64,000 bases of DNA from Sphingomonas tagetis. GTDB lineage: Bacteria > Pseudomonadota > Alphaproteobacteria > Sphingomonadales > Sphingomonadaceae. Of this stretch, positions 8,766 to 17,910 are shown in pieces. The stretch covers positions 1-64,000 of the forward strand of contig NZ_JAMLDX010000013.1 in the NCBI RefSeq assembly GCF_024211275.1. The letters are read 5' to 3'. The notes under the pieces are model-generated. The model searched no databases, had not been told where the DNA came from, and was given only the letters and a program-made list of their open reading frames with translations. The position numbers were made by a program, and so were the translations under genes. The stretch's first letter is position 1. Each line of letters begins with the position of its first letter.

Positions 8766-10079
8766 ATGTCGATCGAAATCAAGATGCCTGCACTCTCCCC
8801 CACGATGGAGGAGGGTACGCTCGCCAAATGGCTGGTGAAGGAGGGCGATTCGGTGAAGTCGGGCGACCTGCTCGCCGAAATCGAGACCGACAAGGCGACG
8901 ATGGAGTTCGAGGCGGTCGATGAGGGCGTGATCGCCAAGATCGTGATCGCCGAGGGCACCGATGGGGTGAAGGTCGGCAGCGTGATCGCGGTGATGGCAG
9001 GCGAGGGCGAGGACGCGGGCGCGGCGGCAGCGCCCAAGGCCGAGGCACCGAAGGCCGAAGCGCCCAAGGAAGAGCCCAAGACTGCTGCGCCCGCACCGGC
9101 GGCACCTGCGCCGAAGTCGAACGGCCTGGCCGCCGCCAGCGACGGCGCCAGGGACGATGGGCGCGTCAAGGCGAGCCCGCTCGCGCGCCGCATCGCGGCC
9201 GAGAAGGGGATCGAGCTTTCCGCGCTGAGCGGTTCGGGTCCGAACGGCCGGATCGTGAAGGCGGATGTCGAGGGCGCTAAGACGGGCGCGGCACCTGCGG
9301 CCAAGCCTGCAGCAGCAGCGGCAGCGCCGGCCGCGACGCCTGCGCCCACGCCGGCTCAGGCGCCCGCCGCAGTCTGGTATGACGAGAGCATTCCGCACGA
9401 GGAAGAAAAGCTCACCAACATCCGCAAGACGATCGCGCGTCGCCTGACCGAGGCGAAGCAGACCGTTCCGCATATATACCTCACCGTCGATATCCGCCTC
9501 GACGCGCTGCTCAAGCTGCGCGGCGAGCTCAACAAGAGCCTGGACGGGCGCGGGGTGAAGCTGTCGGTCAACGACATGCTGATCAAGGCGCTGGCGGTCG
9601 CGCTGGCGCAGGCGCCCAAGTGCAACGTAACCTATGCCGGCGACAGACTGATCAAGTATAGCCGTTCGGACATTTCGGTCGCGGTCTCGACCCCCACGGG
9701 CCTGATCACGCCGATCATCCGCGACGCCGCCAATATCGGCCTCGCCAGCATCTCGACGCAGATGAAGGCGCTCGCCGACAAGGCCAAGGAAGGCAAGCTG
9801 CAGCCGCACGAATATCAGGGCGGCACCGCCTCGATCAGCAATATGGGCATGTTCGGGATCAAGCAGTTCGACGCGGTGATCAACCCGCCACAGGGCATGA
9901 TCCTGGCGGTCGGCGCGGGCGAGAAGCGGCCCTATATCGTCGATGACGCGCTCGGCGTGGCGACGGTGATGTCTGCCACCGGCAGCTTCGACCACCGCGC
10001 GATCGACGGGGCGGACGGCGCCGAGCTGATGAAGATCTTCAAGGCGCTGGTCGAATCGCCGATGGGCCTGCTGGCCTGA
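8766..10079 (+). CDS. pdhC: pyruvate dehydrogenase E2 (dihydrolipoamide acetyltransferase)
   Basis: A 437-aa E2 subunit that transfers acetyl groups from lipoamide to CoA in the pyruvate dehydrogenase complex. One lipoyl domain (residues 1-80) has ETDKATMEF with the lipoylated Lys at 43. Ala/Pro-rich linkers follow, then a peripheral-subunit-binding domain (about 135-168, [15 protein letters not shown]). The catalytic domain ends in [12 protein letters not shown] with His410 and Asp414. It opens an operon that ends with the E3 gene. The E1 genes are not in the window. Confidence 0.95.
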   Translation: MSIEIKMPALSPTMEEGTLAKWLVKEGDSVKSGDLLAEIETDKATMEFEAVDEGVIAKIVIAEGTDGVKVGSVIAVMAGEGEDAGAAAAPKAEAPKAEAPKEEPKTAAPAPAAPAPKSNGLAAASDGARDDGRVKASPLARRIAAEKGIELSALSGSGPNGRIVKADVEGAKTGAAPAAKPAAAAAAPAATPAPTPAQAPAAVWYDESIPHEEEKLTNIRKTIARRLTEAKQTVPHIYLTVDIRLDALLKLRGELNKSLDGRGVKLSVNDMLIKALAVALAQAPKCNVTYAGDRLIKYSRSDISVAVSTPTGLITPIIRDAANIGLASISTQMKALADKAKEGKLQPHEYQGGTASISNMGMFGIKQFDAVINPPQGMILAVGAGEKRPYIVDDALGVATVMSATGSFDHRAIDGADGAELMKIFKALVESPMGLLA

Positions 10080-10095
10080 AGCCGGAGGGAGCGCC

Positions 10096-10323
10096 ATGCG
10101 CGTCCTGGTCGAAGCCCTGCACATCTCGGCCGGCATCGCCGTCGCGCTGCTGATCGCGGCTTTGTGCAGCTGGGCCTATCCGCTGGCGCGCGGGGATGTG
10201 TGGATCGTGACCGGCGTGGCGATCCTCGCCGTGCTGCTGATGGGAATTGGCCCGATGCGCCGTGCAGCTGCCGAAGACCGGGCGAAGCGGCGCGCTGACC
10301 CGAACGGCGCCGGCGATGCCTGA
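10096..10323 (+). CDS. small two-helix membrane protein in the pdh operon
   Basis: A 75-aa protein with two predicted transmembrane helices (about residues 8-30 and 35-53) and a charged C-terminal tail (MRRAAAEDRAKRR). The SD GGAGGGAG precedes the ATG, and the stop overlaps the next start by 8 bases. I do not recognise the family. Tight coupling between E2 and E3 genes suggests co-expression with pyruvate dehydrogenase, but no function can be assigned. Confidence 0.7.
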   Translation: MRVLVEALHISAGIAVALLIAALCSWAYPLARGDVWIVTGVAILAVLLMGIGPMRRAAAEDRAKRRADPNGAGDA

Positions 10324-10699
10324 CCGCACGCCGCCGGCGATCGAGCCGACGATCCGCGTCACCACGATGCCCGCCGATGCCAATGCCTATGGCGACATTT
10401 TCGGCGGCTGGCTGATGGGGCAGATGGACATGGCCGCGGGACTCGTCGCCGCGCGGCGCTCGCGCGGGCGCGCGGTGACGGTGGCGATGGACGGGATGCA
10501 ATTCCACGCGCCGGTCTCGGTCGGCGACGAAGTGTCGGTCTATGCCCAGCTGACAAAAGTCGGCCGCACGTCGATGCAGATCGATGTCGAGGCATGGCGG
10601 CGTCATCGCGAGGAGGACGAGCGCGAACTGGTCACGCAGGCCTCGTTCACCTTCGTCGCCGTGGGCGCGGACAAGAAGCCGCGCGCGGTGGATGCATGA
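10316..10699 (+). CDS. acyl-CoA thioesterase, YciA-like hotdog
   Basis: A 127-aa hotdog-fold thioesterase. The motif PADANAYGDIFGGWLMGQMD holds the Asn/Gly-rich loop and catalytic Asp region of the YciA/acyl-CoA hydrolase group, and MDGMQFHAPVSVGD is the second conserved segment. The likely reaction is acyl-CoA to free acid plus CoA. The ATG at 10316 overlaps the preceding stop by 8 bases. Its stop overlaps the next start as ATGA, so the four genes after pdhC appear translationally coupled. Confidence 0.88.
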   Translation: MPDRTPPAIEPTIRVTTMPADANAYGDIFGGWLMGQMDMAAGLVAARRSRGRAVTVAMDGMQFHAPVSVGDEVSVYAQLTKVGRTSMQIDVEAWRRHREEDERELVTQASFTFVAVGADKKPRAVDA

Positions 10700-11118
10700 A
10701 ATGGGTGACCGCGGCCCTGCGGCGCTTCCTGCTGCCCGCGCTGGTCGGCGCGTGGCTCGCCAATCTGGTGGTCTATTGGATGCTCGAGGCCGAGGGCGGG
10801 GCGACCGACTGGACGAGCATCGGCGTGCTGTTCGCGATCATCCTCGCCGGGCTGCTGGCGGCATGGCCCGGCTTCGTGCTGCTGCGGCGGCTGGCGCTGC
10901 CGGGGATCGTCACCGCGATCCTGCTGATCGGGCTGGGCGCGGGGATCGGCGTGATCGCCGCATACCTCATCGCGATGCAGATCGTGCCGGACAATGCCGG
11001 CGACTATTCGCGTTTCGGGCTGGCGGTCGGACCGATCGCCGCCTTGTTCTGGCTTATCCTCAATTTCGACGCGCTGCGCCCGACGCGCCTGCGCCAAACT
11101 GGAGATCGACGTGGCTGA
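10696..11118 (+). CDS. four-helix membrane protein of unknown function
   Basis: A 140-aa integral membrane protein with about four hydrophobic helices. The ATG overlaps the thioesterase stop (ATGA), and its own stop lies 8 bases inside the E3 gene. No catalytic or binding motif is seen and I do not recognise the family. Its position suggests it is made in step with the pyruvate dehydrogenase E3 subunit. Confidence 0.72.
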   Translation: MKWVTAALRRFLLPALVGAWLANLVVYWMLEAEGGATDWTSIGVLFAIILAGLLAAWPGFVLLRRLALPGIVTAILLIGLGAGIGVIAAYLIAMQIVPDNAGDYSRFGLAVGPIAALFWLILNFDALRPTRLRQTGDRRG

Positions 11119-12511
11119 ATCCTATGACGTGATCGTGCTCGGTTCGGGTCCCGGCGGCTATGTCGCGGCGATCCGCGCGAGCCAGCTCGGGCTCAAGACC
11201 GCGATCGTCGAGCGCGAGCTGCTCGGCGGCATCTGCCTCAACTGGGGTTGCATCCCGACCAAGGCGCTGCTGCGCTCGGCCGAGATCTTCCACTTCATGC
11301 AGCACGCCAAGGATTACGGTCTCGCCGCCGAAAAGATCAGCGCGGACCTCGAAGCCGTCGTGAAGCGCTCGCGCGGGGTGGCGAAACAGCTCAATCAGGG
11401 CGTCACGCACCTGATGAAGAAGAACAAGATCACGGTCCACATGGGCAATGGCAAGCTGACTGGGAAGGGGAAGCTGACCGTCACCGACAAGGACGGCAAG
11501 GCGACCGAACTGACCGCCAAGAACATCATCCTCGCCACCGGCGCACGCGCGCGCGACCTGCCGAACCTGCCTGCCGACGGCAAGCGGGTATGGACCTATC
11601 GCCATGCGATGACCCCGGCCGAAATGCCGGGCAAGCTGCTGGTGATCGGATCGGGCGCGATCGGGATCGAGTTCGCCAGCTTCTACAACGACATGGGCGC
11701 GGACGTGACCGTGGTCGAGATGATGGACCGGATCGTGCCGGTCGAGGATGCCGACATTTCGGCGCATCTCGAAAAGGCGCTGAAGAAGCAGGGCATGACG
11801 ATCCTGACCAAGGCGGGGGTCGAGAAGATCGAGGCGACCGCCAGCGGCGTTAAGGCGTCGATCAAGGACAAGGACGGCAAGGTCACCGCATCCGAATTCA
11901 GCCATGTCATCGTCGCGATCGGCATCGTGCCGAACACGGCGGACATCGGCCTGAAGGAGCTGGGCGTCGCTGTGGACGAGCGTGGCTTTCTCAAGACCGA
12001 CGCGGCGTGCAAGACCAGTGTCGAGGGGATCTATGCGATCGGCGACATCACCGCGCCGCCCTGGCTGGCGCACAAGGCGAGCCACGAAGGCGTGATCGCG
12101 GCCGAGGCAATCTCGGGCAAGCATCCGCATGCGATGGACCCGCTCAACATCCCGGGCTGCACCTATTGCCATCCGCAGATCGCCAGCGTCGGCCGGACCG
12201 AGGCGAAGGCGAAGGAAGCGGGCTATGAGGTCAAGGTCGGCAACTTCCCCTTCATCGGCAACGGCAAGGCGATCGCGCTGGGCGAACCCGAAGGCTTCGT
12301 GAAGACCGTGTTCGACGCGAAGACCGGCGAGCTGCTCGGCGCGCACATGATCGGCGCGGAAGTGACCGAGATGATCCAGGGCTATACCGTCGGCAAGACG
12401 CTCGAGACGACCGAGGCCGAGCTGATGGAGACGGTGTTCCCGCACCCGACGATCAGCGAGACGATGCACGAGGCGGTGCTGGCCGCCTATGGCCGCCAGC
12501 TCCACATGTGA
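11111..12511 (+). CDS. lpdA: dihydrolipoyl dehydrogenase (E3)
   Basis: A 466-aa flavoprotein that reoxidises dihydrolipoamide with NAD. The FAD-binding GSGPGGYVAAIRA is at the N-terminus, and the redox disulfide is CLNWGC (Cys42, Cys47). The NAD-binding GSGAIGIEFASFY follows. The C-terminal interface has the active His-Glu pair in HPTISETMHEA. The start is a GTG at 11111 with GGAGA just upstream, overlapping the preceding gene by 8 bases; it gives the expected N-terminus. Confidence 0.95.
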   Translation: MAESYDVIVLGSGPGGYVAAIRASQLGLKTAIVERELLGGICLNWGCIPTKALLRSAEIFHFMQHAKDYGLAAEKISADLEAVVKRSRGVAKQLNQGVTHLMKKNKITVHMGNGKLTGKGKLTVTDKDGKATELTAKNIILATGARARDLPNLPADGKRVWTYRHAMTPAEMPGKLLVIGSGAIGIEFASFYNDMGADVTVVEMMDRIVPVEDADISAHLEKALKKQGMTILTKAGVEKIEATASGVKASIKDKDGKVTASEFSHVIVAIGIVPNTADIGLKELGVAVDERGFLKTDAACKTSVEGIYAIGDITAPPWLAHKASHEGVIAAEAISGKHPHAMDPLNIPGCTYCHPQIASVGRTEAKAKEAGYEVKVGNFPFIGNGKAIALGEPEGFVKTVFDAKTGELLGAHMIGAEVTEMIQGYTVGKTLETTEAELMETVFPHPTISETMHEAVLAAYGRQLHM

Positions 12512-12518
12512 CAGGCGA

Positions 12519-12968
12519 TCAGGCGTTCGCGGCGGCGAACGCCTGGATCAATCGCGGGTAATCGGACGGTTCGGGAAATTTCTCGAAGCTGTGCGGCGCG
12601 CCGGTCTGCGCCCAAGGCAGCTTTTCGCTGGTGAACGTCTCCATGAACGGCACGAACCAACTCGCGTCGTCGAGCATCGTCGCGCGCACGTTCACCGCGC
12701 CATATTCGGGCGGCAGGCGCGTGAAGAGCCAGCTTTTGCACCAGTCGCAATGATGGTGGCGGGCGTCCGGCCCGTGCACGCCGCCGATCACCGGCTCGCC
12801 CGCGATCACCTCAAGCGCGTCGGCGGGGAGGGTGAGCGTGGTGGAAAAGGCGCTGGCGGTCATTTTCTGGCAGCCGCGACAATGACAGACGGCCGTCACC
12901 AGCGGTTCGGCGTTGATCCGGAACCGCACCTTGTCGCAGCGGCAGCCGCCTTCCTGACCGATCATCAT
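12519..12968 (-). CDS. GFA-family zinc-binding protein
   Basis: A 149-aa protein of the glutathione-dependent formaldehyde-activating (GFA/CENP-V) family. It has the paired zinc motifs GGCRCDKVRF, CHCRGCQKM and CDWCKSW. Family members are mostly of unknown substrate; true formaldehyde-glutathione synthases are a minority. It converges on lpdA with a 7-bp gap. Two in-frame ATGs are adjacent at the start; the first is taken. Confidence 0.85.
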   Translation of the reverse strand: MMIGQEGGCRCDKVRFRINAEPLVTAVCHCRGCQKMTASAFSTTLTLPADALEVIAGEPVIGGVHGPDARHHHCDWCKSWLFTRLPPEYGAVNVRATMLDDASWFVPFMETFTSEKLPWAQTGAPHSFEKFPEPSDYPRLIQAFAAANA

Positions 12969-13039
12969 CGCATCCTCCGCTTTACACGCATGCCATCGCC
13001 CGGCACCCTCGCGTCATAATGCAAAGGGGAGCCACGGGT

Positions 13040-13504
13040 ATGGGCATTTCGATCCTCTGGCCGACATTCGCGCTGGTCGCGCTCATCTTCATCGTGTTCC
13101 TAACGATGTTCGTGACGCGCGCCGGGCACATCAAGCGCAACCCGCCCAAGGCCGGCGAGTTCGACAGCGGCGATGCGGCGCTCCGCTATTTCGCCCCGAT
13201 CGAGATGCCGGCGAACAACTATCGCAACCTGTTCGAGATGCCGGTGCTGTATTTCGCGCTGGTGCCGCTGCTGATGATTACCGATCAGGCCAGCGATGTG
13301 CAGGCGATGCTGGCGTGGCTCTATGTCGCGCTGCGCTACCTGCACAGCTTCGTGCATATCGGCCCGAAAAAGGTGCCGGTGCGCGCGCTGTTGTTCGCGC
13401 TGTCGGCGGTGGTGCTGATGGCGATGTGGATCGGCTTCGCGGTCGATCTGGCGAGCGCGCAGACCGCGTTCGATCGCGCGCCGGGCGAGGTGCTGACGGC
13501 CTGA
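13040..13504 (+). CDS. MAPEG-family membrane protein
   Basis: A 154-aa protein with about four transmembrane helices. It carries the bacterial MAPEG signature NNYRNLFEMPVLYFAL, followed by LRYLHSFVHIG. MAPEG proteins act in glutathione or eicosanoid chemistry in eukaryotes; bacterial members of this type are uncharacterised. AAGGGGA precedes the ATG at 13040, which fixes the start over an earlier one at 13019. Confidence 0.85.
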   Translation: MGISILWPTFALVALIFIVFLTMFVTRAGHIKRNPPKAGEFDSGDAALRYFAPIEMPANNYRNLFEMPVLYFALVPLLMITDQASDVQAMLAWLYVALRYLHSFVHIGPKKVPVRALLFALSAVVLMAMWIGFAVDLASAQTAFDRAPGEVLTA

Positions 13505-13599
13505 AGCGCCAGTACTCCGGCCGCTGCGAGAGATCGTTACGCAAATGGACCGACCGCTGAAAATCTGGTAGCTTGCACGCGACAGTTGAGGGGGTTCCG

Positions 13600-16080
13600 A
13601 TGAGTCTCGGCCGGCTGTGGCAGCTATTGTCGATTCTCCTGATCGCTGCGGCGCTGGCTGTTCCGGCGTCGGCGAATGCGCTCAACGACCCGCCCGTGCT
13701 TCCGCCACAGCCTTACCCGTCGCGCGGCAGCCTGGTTCTGTCGCCCCCGGAGAAATTCTGCTCGGAGGCGGAGCGGCAAGCCTATATCGCCAAGGCCGAA
13801 GCCGCGCTGAAGCTGATCGAGGCCGATGCCGACCGCGCCCGCGCCTACTTCATCGCGCTGCGCCAGAGTCTCGGCCACTATCAGGCCGCGAAGAACCAGC
13901 CCGCGGTCGATCGTATGATGGAGATGCTGCGGGAGTTCGAGCATGGTGAGGACCTGACCACGCCGAATGACGGGATGCTCCACTATCTGACGATCAGGCA
14001 GCCCCGTGAGGCGGAAGACAATATCGCCCGGGCGAAGGCGGCGCCGATCATCGACTGCTCGCTCGAGGGCCTCCAGAAGATGCGGCCGCAGCAGGACCGG
14101 GTCGAGCTTCCGCCGCTGCCCGCGCGCCTGTGCAGCGAGGCCGAGCGCGAGGCGCTGCGCCAGCGGCTGCGCGCCGCGGCGGCAGCGGCCCAGGCGAACA
14201 TCGAACGGATGCGCGCCTATTTCAACCTGGTGAGCGAGCATGGCAGGGTCCTCGACGCGGCGGCAGATACCCGGGAGCACCGGCTGCACCTCGCCAATCT
14301 GCGAGCCGAACGGAACTGGGCGCTGGACCAGAACCTCGCCAATTCGCGGATCAGCTATTGGGCCGAGCAGCGCGAGAAGCTGCTGGCCGCGATGCCGATC
14401 GTCCCGTGCGACGGGCCGCCCGACGCGACCGCCGTTCCGGGGACGGTTCCCGGCGACCGTATGGGACGAAGCCCGGTTCCGCCGCGCCCTGTGCTGCCCG
14501 CATCCGGCGGCCCGGTCGCGGCCGGGCGGCTGTGCACCGAAGCCGACCGCAGCGCCCGGCTGGCGCAGCTCGATGCGGCGATCCGCGCCGCGCAGGCGCG
14601 GCTGGGTCCGGCGATGGCGCATTTGGGCGTTCTGATCCAGCTTCAGCTCGCGCTCAAAACGGGCAACGCCAACGAATTCGATCAGATGGATGTCGGATCG
14701 GAAGTGCGGAGCTATGGCGCGCTGGTGGAAGCGTTGAAGCTCGCGCTGGAGGATCTGGCCGCGCGGCGCGCCGAGACCGCGAGCCGGGCGCTCGATCCCT
14801 GCGCCACAACGCCCGAGCCGCGGCCCGCGCTGGTGGCGCCGGCGCCGCGCTTCGCGGTGCCGCAGCGCCCCGAACTGCCCGCCGCGCCGGTCGCGCCGGT
14901 GCCCGGGCGAATCTGTACCGAGGCCGACCGGACGGCGCTGCTCACGCAGCATGATGCCGCCATCGCCGCGGCGGATGAACGCCTCACCGCCGCGTCGAAA
15001 CATCTCACCAGCCTCAATGAGCAGTCGGGGCGGCTCTCGATCGAGAAAGCCGACTTCAACACGATTCAGGCGGTGAGTGAGGAGACCCGGGCCTATCAGG
15101 CGGTGGTCAACGAGCTTTACACGGAGACCGAACGGCAACGCGCCGCGCGCAACGCCGCGCTGTCGCGGCCGCTCGATCCATGCGATCCGCCCGCCCAGCC
15201 CGAGACGCCGAATGACCGCGCGGTGGTGCCGGGCGGCAACCCCGTCCCGGTCACGCCCGGCGGCAAGAAAAAGGCGTGCCCGTCCGACGGCAAGAAGCCG
15301 GGCCGCGCGCCGATCAAAATCGGATCGAACGGCAAGGTGGGATCGGGCGCGCGCGCCGCGAAGAAACTGGTGTCGACGCTGGGCGGCCTCGCCGGGGGAC
15401 TGTTGGGCGGCGGTGGTGGTGGTGGCGGCGGGGGTGGCAAGGGCGGTCCGCCGCTCGCCGATTGCAAGATCAAGGATTCCGAGAAGACGGTCTTCACCGA
15501 CCCGGAGACCGGCATCTCGCTGCGCGTCGGCGCCAAGCGCGCGGGCGACACGGTGGTGGTGTTCGCCGATGTCGCCAAGTCGCCCGACAAGGGCACCTTC
15601 CAGTCGGGCTGGATCGAGACGCCCGAGGGCGACCTGCAAGCGCCCAGGCGTGCCGATATCTGCGCGATGTGGGGCGAGTGGTCGCTGACCGTGTCGTGGA
15701 CGCGCGAGACCTATGTCGACGGCAATCTCGTGTCGCGCGAGACCGGCGGGTATCGCGAGGGCGGGCGTTTCTCGCTGCCCGGCCTCATCTCGACCGACGA
15801 CAAGCCGGCGGGGCTGTGGAAGCAGTTCGGCTTTTCCAACGCGCAGGCGGGCGCGCGGGAGGTCGCGCTGAGCTATGCCTTGCCGCGCGGGCAGGCGGCG
15901 TCGCCGATGAACCTGCTGCTGCATGTGACGCGGCCGTCGCGCAATCCGGTGGATACGAAGCCGTTCAACCTCGTGATGCGCGAGGGCGCCCAGGGGTTCA
16001 GCTTCGCGCTCGCGCCGCCCGACCACGATATCTGCGTCCCCGAGGAGGGGCCGCGGGAGCCGGGAACCGATCCGAGTTGA
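13600..16080 (+). CDS. exported protein with four Cys-bounded helical modules
   Basis: An 826-aa protein I do not recognise. A signal peptide (residues 1-27, cut near ASANA) is followed by four related modules. Each opens with C(S/T)EA(E/D)R and closes with a second Cys, usually DPC: Cys54-153, 178-270, 312-401 and 439-528. In between are long Ala/Glu/Arg-rich helices, so each module may be a helical hairpin tied by a disulfide. Pro-rich linkers separate them. A Lys-rich and poly-Gly stretch (about 556-617) precedes a C-terminal beta-rich domain (620-826) with three further Cys. The start at 13600 follows GAGGGGG. The secreted amidohydrolase gene begins 53 bp downstream. A periplasmic scaffold role is only a guess. 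Confidence 0.8.
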   Translation: MSLGRLWQLLSILLIAAALAVPASANALNDPPVLPPQPYPSRGSLVLSPPEKFCSEAERQAYIAKAEAALKLIEADADRARAYFIALRQSLGHYQAAKNQPAVDRMMEMLREFEHGEDLTTPNDGMLHYLTIRQPREAEDNIARAKAAPIIDCSLEGLQKMRPQQDRVELPPLPARLCSEAEREALRQRLRAAAAAAQANIERMRAYFNLVSEHGRVLDAAADTREHRLHLANLRAERNWALDQNLANSRISYWAEQREKLLAAMPIVPCDGPPDATAVPGTVPGDRMGRSPVPPRPVLPASGGPVAAGRLCTEADRSARLAQLDAAIRAAQARLGPAMAHLGVLIQLQLALKTGNANEFDQMDVGSEVRSYGALVEALKLALEDLAARRAETASRALDPCATTPEPRPALVAPAPRFAVPQRPELPAAPVAPVPGRICTEADRTALLTQHDAAIAAADERLTAASKHLTSLNEQSGRLSIEKADFNTIQAVSEETRAYQAVVNELYTETERQRAARNAALSRPLDPCDPPAQPETPNDRAVVPGGNPVPVTPGGKKKACPSDGKKPGRAPIKIGSNGKVGSGARAAKKLVSTLGGLAGGLLGGGGGGGGGGGKGGPPLADCKIKDSEKTVFTDPETGISLRVGAKRAGDTVVVFADVAKSPDKGTFQSGWIETPEGDLQAPRRADICAMWGEWSLTVSWTRETYVDGNLVSRETGGYREGGRFSLPGLISTDDKPAGLWKQFGFSNAQAGAREVALSYALPRGQAASPMNLLLHVTRPSRNPVDTKPFNLVMREGAQGFSFALAPPDHDICVPEEGPREPGTDPS
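13750..15190 (+). repeat. four diverged protein modules within one gene
   Basis: Coding modules at about 13750-14065, 14122-14416, 14524-14809 and 14905-15190. They share the opening motif CSEAER or CTEADR and a closing Cys 89-99 residues later. Similarity is at protein level only; the DNA copies are well diverged, which implies old internal duplication. Confidence 0.75.
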
Positions 16081-16133
16081 CCTGCCGCGTGGTAGCGGCG
16101 AGCGTTGCTGCCGCAGCGAACAAAGGAAACCCG

Positions 16134-17405
16134 ATGAAGTTCAGCATGATGGGCGCGCTCGCCGCCGCGATGATGGCGATGCCGGCGGCGGCCGAGACGG
16201 TGGTGGTCACCGCCGAGCGCATGGTCGATGTCGTGAGCGGCAAGACGGTGGACTATCTCGCCGTCTTCATCACCGACGGCCGCATCACCAGCGTCGCCGA
16301 TGCGCGCACGGTGAAGTGGGGCGCCGATGTCCGGCATATCGACTTGTCGGGCAAGACGATCCTGCCCGGGCTGATCGACATGCACGTCCATCTCGACAGA
16401 AACCCGCTCTATGGCGGCTATACCGGGCTGCAATTTACCGACAGCTTCTGGACGGCGCAGGGCGTCGCCAATGCGCGCGCGATGTTGAAGGCTGGCTTCA
16501 CCACCGTCCGCAATGTCGGGTCGGAGAATTATGCCGATGTCGGCTACAAGCAGGCGATCGACGAGGGGCTGATCGTGGGGCCGCGGATCGTGCCCGCGGC
16601 GCATTCGCTCGGCGCGACCGGAGGGCATTGCGACCAGACCTATTTGCCGCCCTCGTTCAAGGCCAAGGGCGTGGCGGTCGGCGACGGGCCGCAGGAATTG
16701 CGCCAGCGCGTGCGTGAGCAGCGCAAGTACGGCGCCGAGGTGATCAAGATCTGCGCCACCGGCGGCGTCTTTTCGCGCAATACCGAGCCGGGGCAGCAGC
16801 AGCTGTCCGAAGAGGAGATGCGCTCCATCGCCGACGAGGCGCATCAATGGGGCCTGAGAGTCGCCGCCCACGCGCATGGCGCGGCCGGGATCAAGGCGGC
16901 GATCCGCGCCGGTATCGACACGATCGAGCATGCCAGTCTGGTCGATGACGAGGGCATTCGGCTCGCCGCGGCGCGCAAGCAGCCGGTGTGGTTCTCGATG
17001 GATATCTACAACACCGACTATACCCAGGCCGAGGGAAAGAAAAACGGCGTGCTCGAGGACAATCTGCGCAAGGACCGCGAAGTCGCGCAGATCCAGCGCG
17101 ACAATTTCCGCAAGGCCCATGCGGCGGGCGTCAGGATGGTGTTCGGCACCGATGCCGGGGTGATGCCGCACGGCACCGCGGCGGGTCAGTTCCGCACGAT
17201 GGTCGAATATGGCATGACGCCGATCGAGGCGATGCGCGCCGCGACCGTCAACGCCGCGCAGGCGCTCGGGCGTGAGAAGGACGTCGGCGCGATCGCCGTG
17301 GGCCGCTATGGCGACATCGTCGCGGTCGAGGGCGACCCGCTGAAGGACGTCGGCGTGCTGACGAAGGTGTCGGCGGTGATCAAGGGCGGGGTGCGGGTGG
17401 AGTAA
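16134..17405 (+). CDS. secreted metal-dependent amidohydrolase
   Basis: A 423-aa amidohydrolase-superfamily enzyme with a signal peptide (MKFSMMGALAAAMMAMPAAA). Metal ligands are visible: HVHLD on strand 1, the Lys of EVIKICATGGV (likely carbamylated), HAHG, IEHAS, and the catalytic Asp in GTDAGV. This is the imidazolonepropionase-like/Xaa-Pro dipeptidase type; the actual substrate is unknown, with dipeptides plausible. AAAGGA precedes the ATG. It lies 53 bp after the modular exported protein in the same direction, so the two may form an operon. Confidence 0.9.
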   Translation: MKFSMMGALAAAMMAMPAAAETVVVTAERMVDVVSGKTVDYLAVFITDGRITSVADARTVKWGADVRHIDLSGKTILPGLIDMHVHLDRNPLYGGYTGLQFTDSFWTAQGVANARAMLKAGFTTVRNVGSENYADVGYKQAIDEGLIVGPRIVPAAHSLGATGGHCDQTYLPPSFKAKGVAVGDGPQELRQRVREQRKYGAEVIKICATGGVFSRNTEPGQQQLSEEEMRSIADEAHQWGLRVAAHAHGAAGIKAAIRAGIDTIEHASLVDDEGIRLAAARKQPVWFSMDIYNTDYTQAEGKKNGVLEDNLRKDREVAQIQRDNFRKAHAAGVRMVFGTDAGVMPHGTAAGQFRTMVEYGMTPIEAMRAATVNAAQALGREKDVGAIAVGRYGDIVAVEGDPLKDVGVLTKVSAVIKGGVRVE

Positions 17406-17421
17406 CCCGCACCCGGCGCGG

Positions 17422-17910
17422 TCAGGCCGCGCTGCTCTGGCCGAAGTTCGGGGTCAGCAGGTCGCCAGCCGGCGCGACCGGCGTCGGGTCGAGGCTCGTC
17501 GCGGGGGCCGACACCGATACGGTGCGGCTCATATGCTTGAGCCGGCCATCGATATGGCCGCCATTTTCCATCGTGATATTCTCATATTCGACATCGCCGG
17601 TAATGCGCGCGGTGCGCTCTACGGTAAGCTGGCGGACGCGGACCGTGCCTTCGATCGATCCGGCAAGGCGTGCACTTTCCGCGCGGACGTTGCCGACGAT
17701 CTGGCTTTCAGCGCCCTGCAAGAGCGTGCCGCAATCGACATCGCCCTCGATCCGCCCTTCGAGGTGCAGCTCGGCGGTGGCGCTGACATTGCCGGTGATG
17801 GTGAGGTCCGCGCCGAGCACCGAGAACTGGCCGCGTTTCCCGTTCCCCGAACTCTGGATCGGCGTTGCGATCAATGGACGATCGTCGCCACGCGTGCCTT
17901 TGTTGAACAT
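17422..17910 (-). CDS. bactofilin
   Basis: A 162-aa bactofilin (DUF583), a polymer-forming cytoskeletal beta-helix protein. The core repeats the family pattern: SVLGADLTITGNVSA, LEGRIEGDV, QIVGNVRAE, RITGDVEYENITMENGGHIDG. Disordered tails flank it. Bactofilins localise envelope enzymes or shape determinants, often beside an M23 peptidase; none is adjacent here. Its start lies 40 bases inside the upstream membrane-protein gene. Confidence 0.92.
   Translation of the reverse strand: MFNKGTRGDDRPLIATPIQSSGNGKRGQFSVLGADLTITGNVSATAELHLEGRIEGDVDCGTLLQGAESQIVGNVRAESARLAGSIEGTVRVRQLTVERTARITGDVEYENITMENGGHIDGRLKHMSRTVSVSAPATSLDPTPVAPAGDLLTPNFGQSSAA

Noticed and set aside
15403..15445. G-rich run considered as a regulatory repeat or assembly artefact.
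   Set aside because: It encodes an in-frame poly-Gly linker between domains, and the frame continues on both sides.
13624..16026. An 800-codon minus-strand frame opposite the modular exported protein.
   Set aside because: No start context or motif; the plus frame has a signal peptide, SD and repeated Cys modules.
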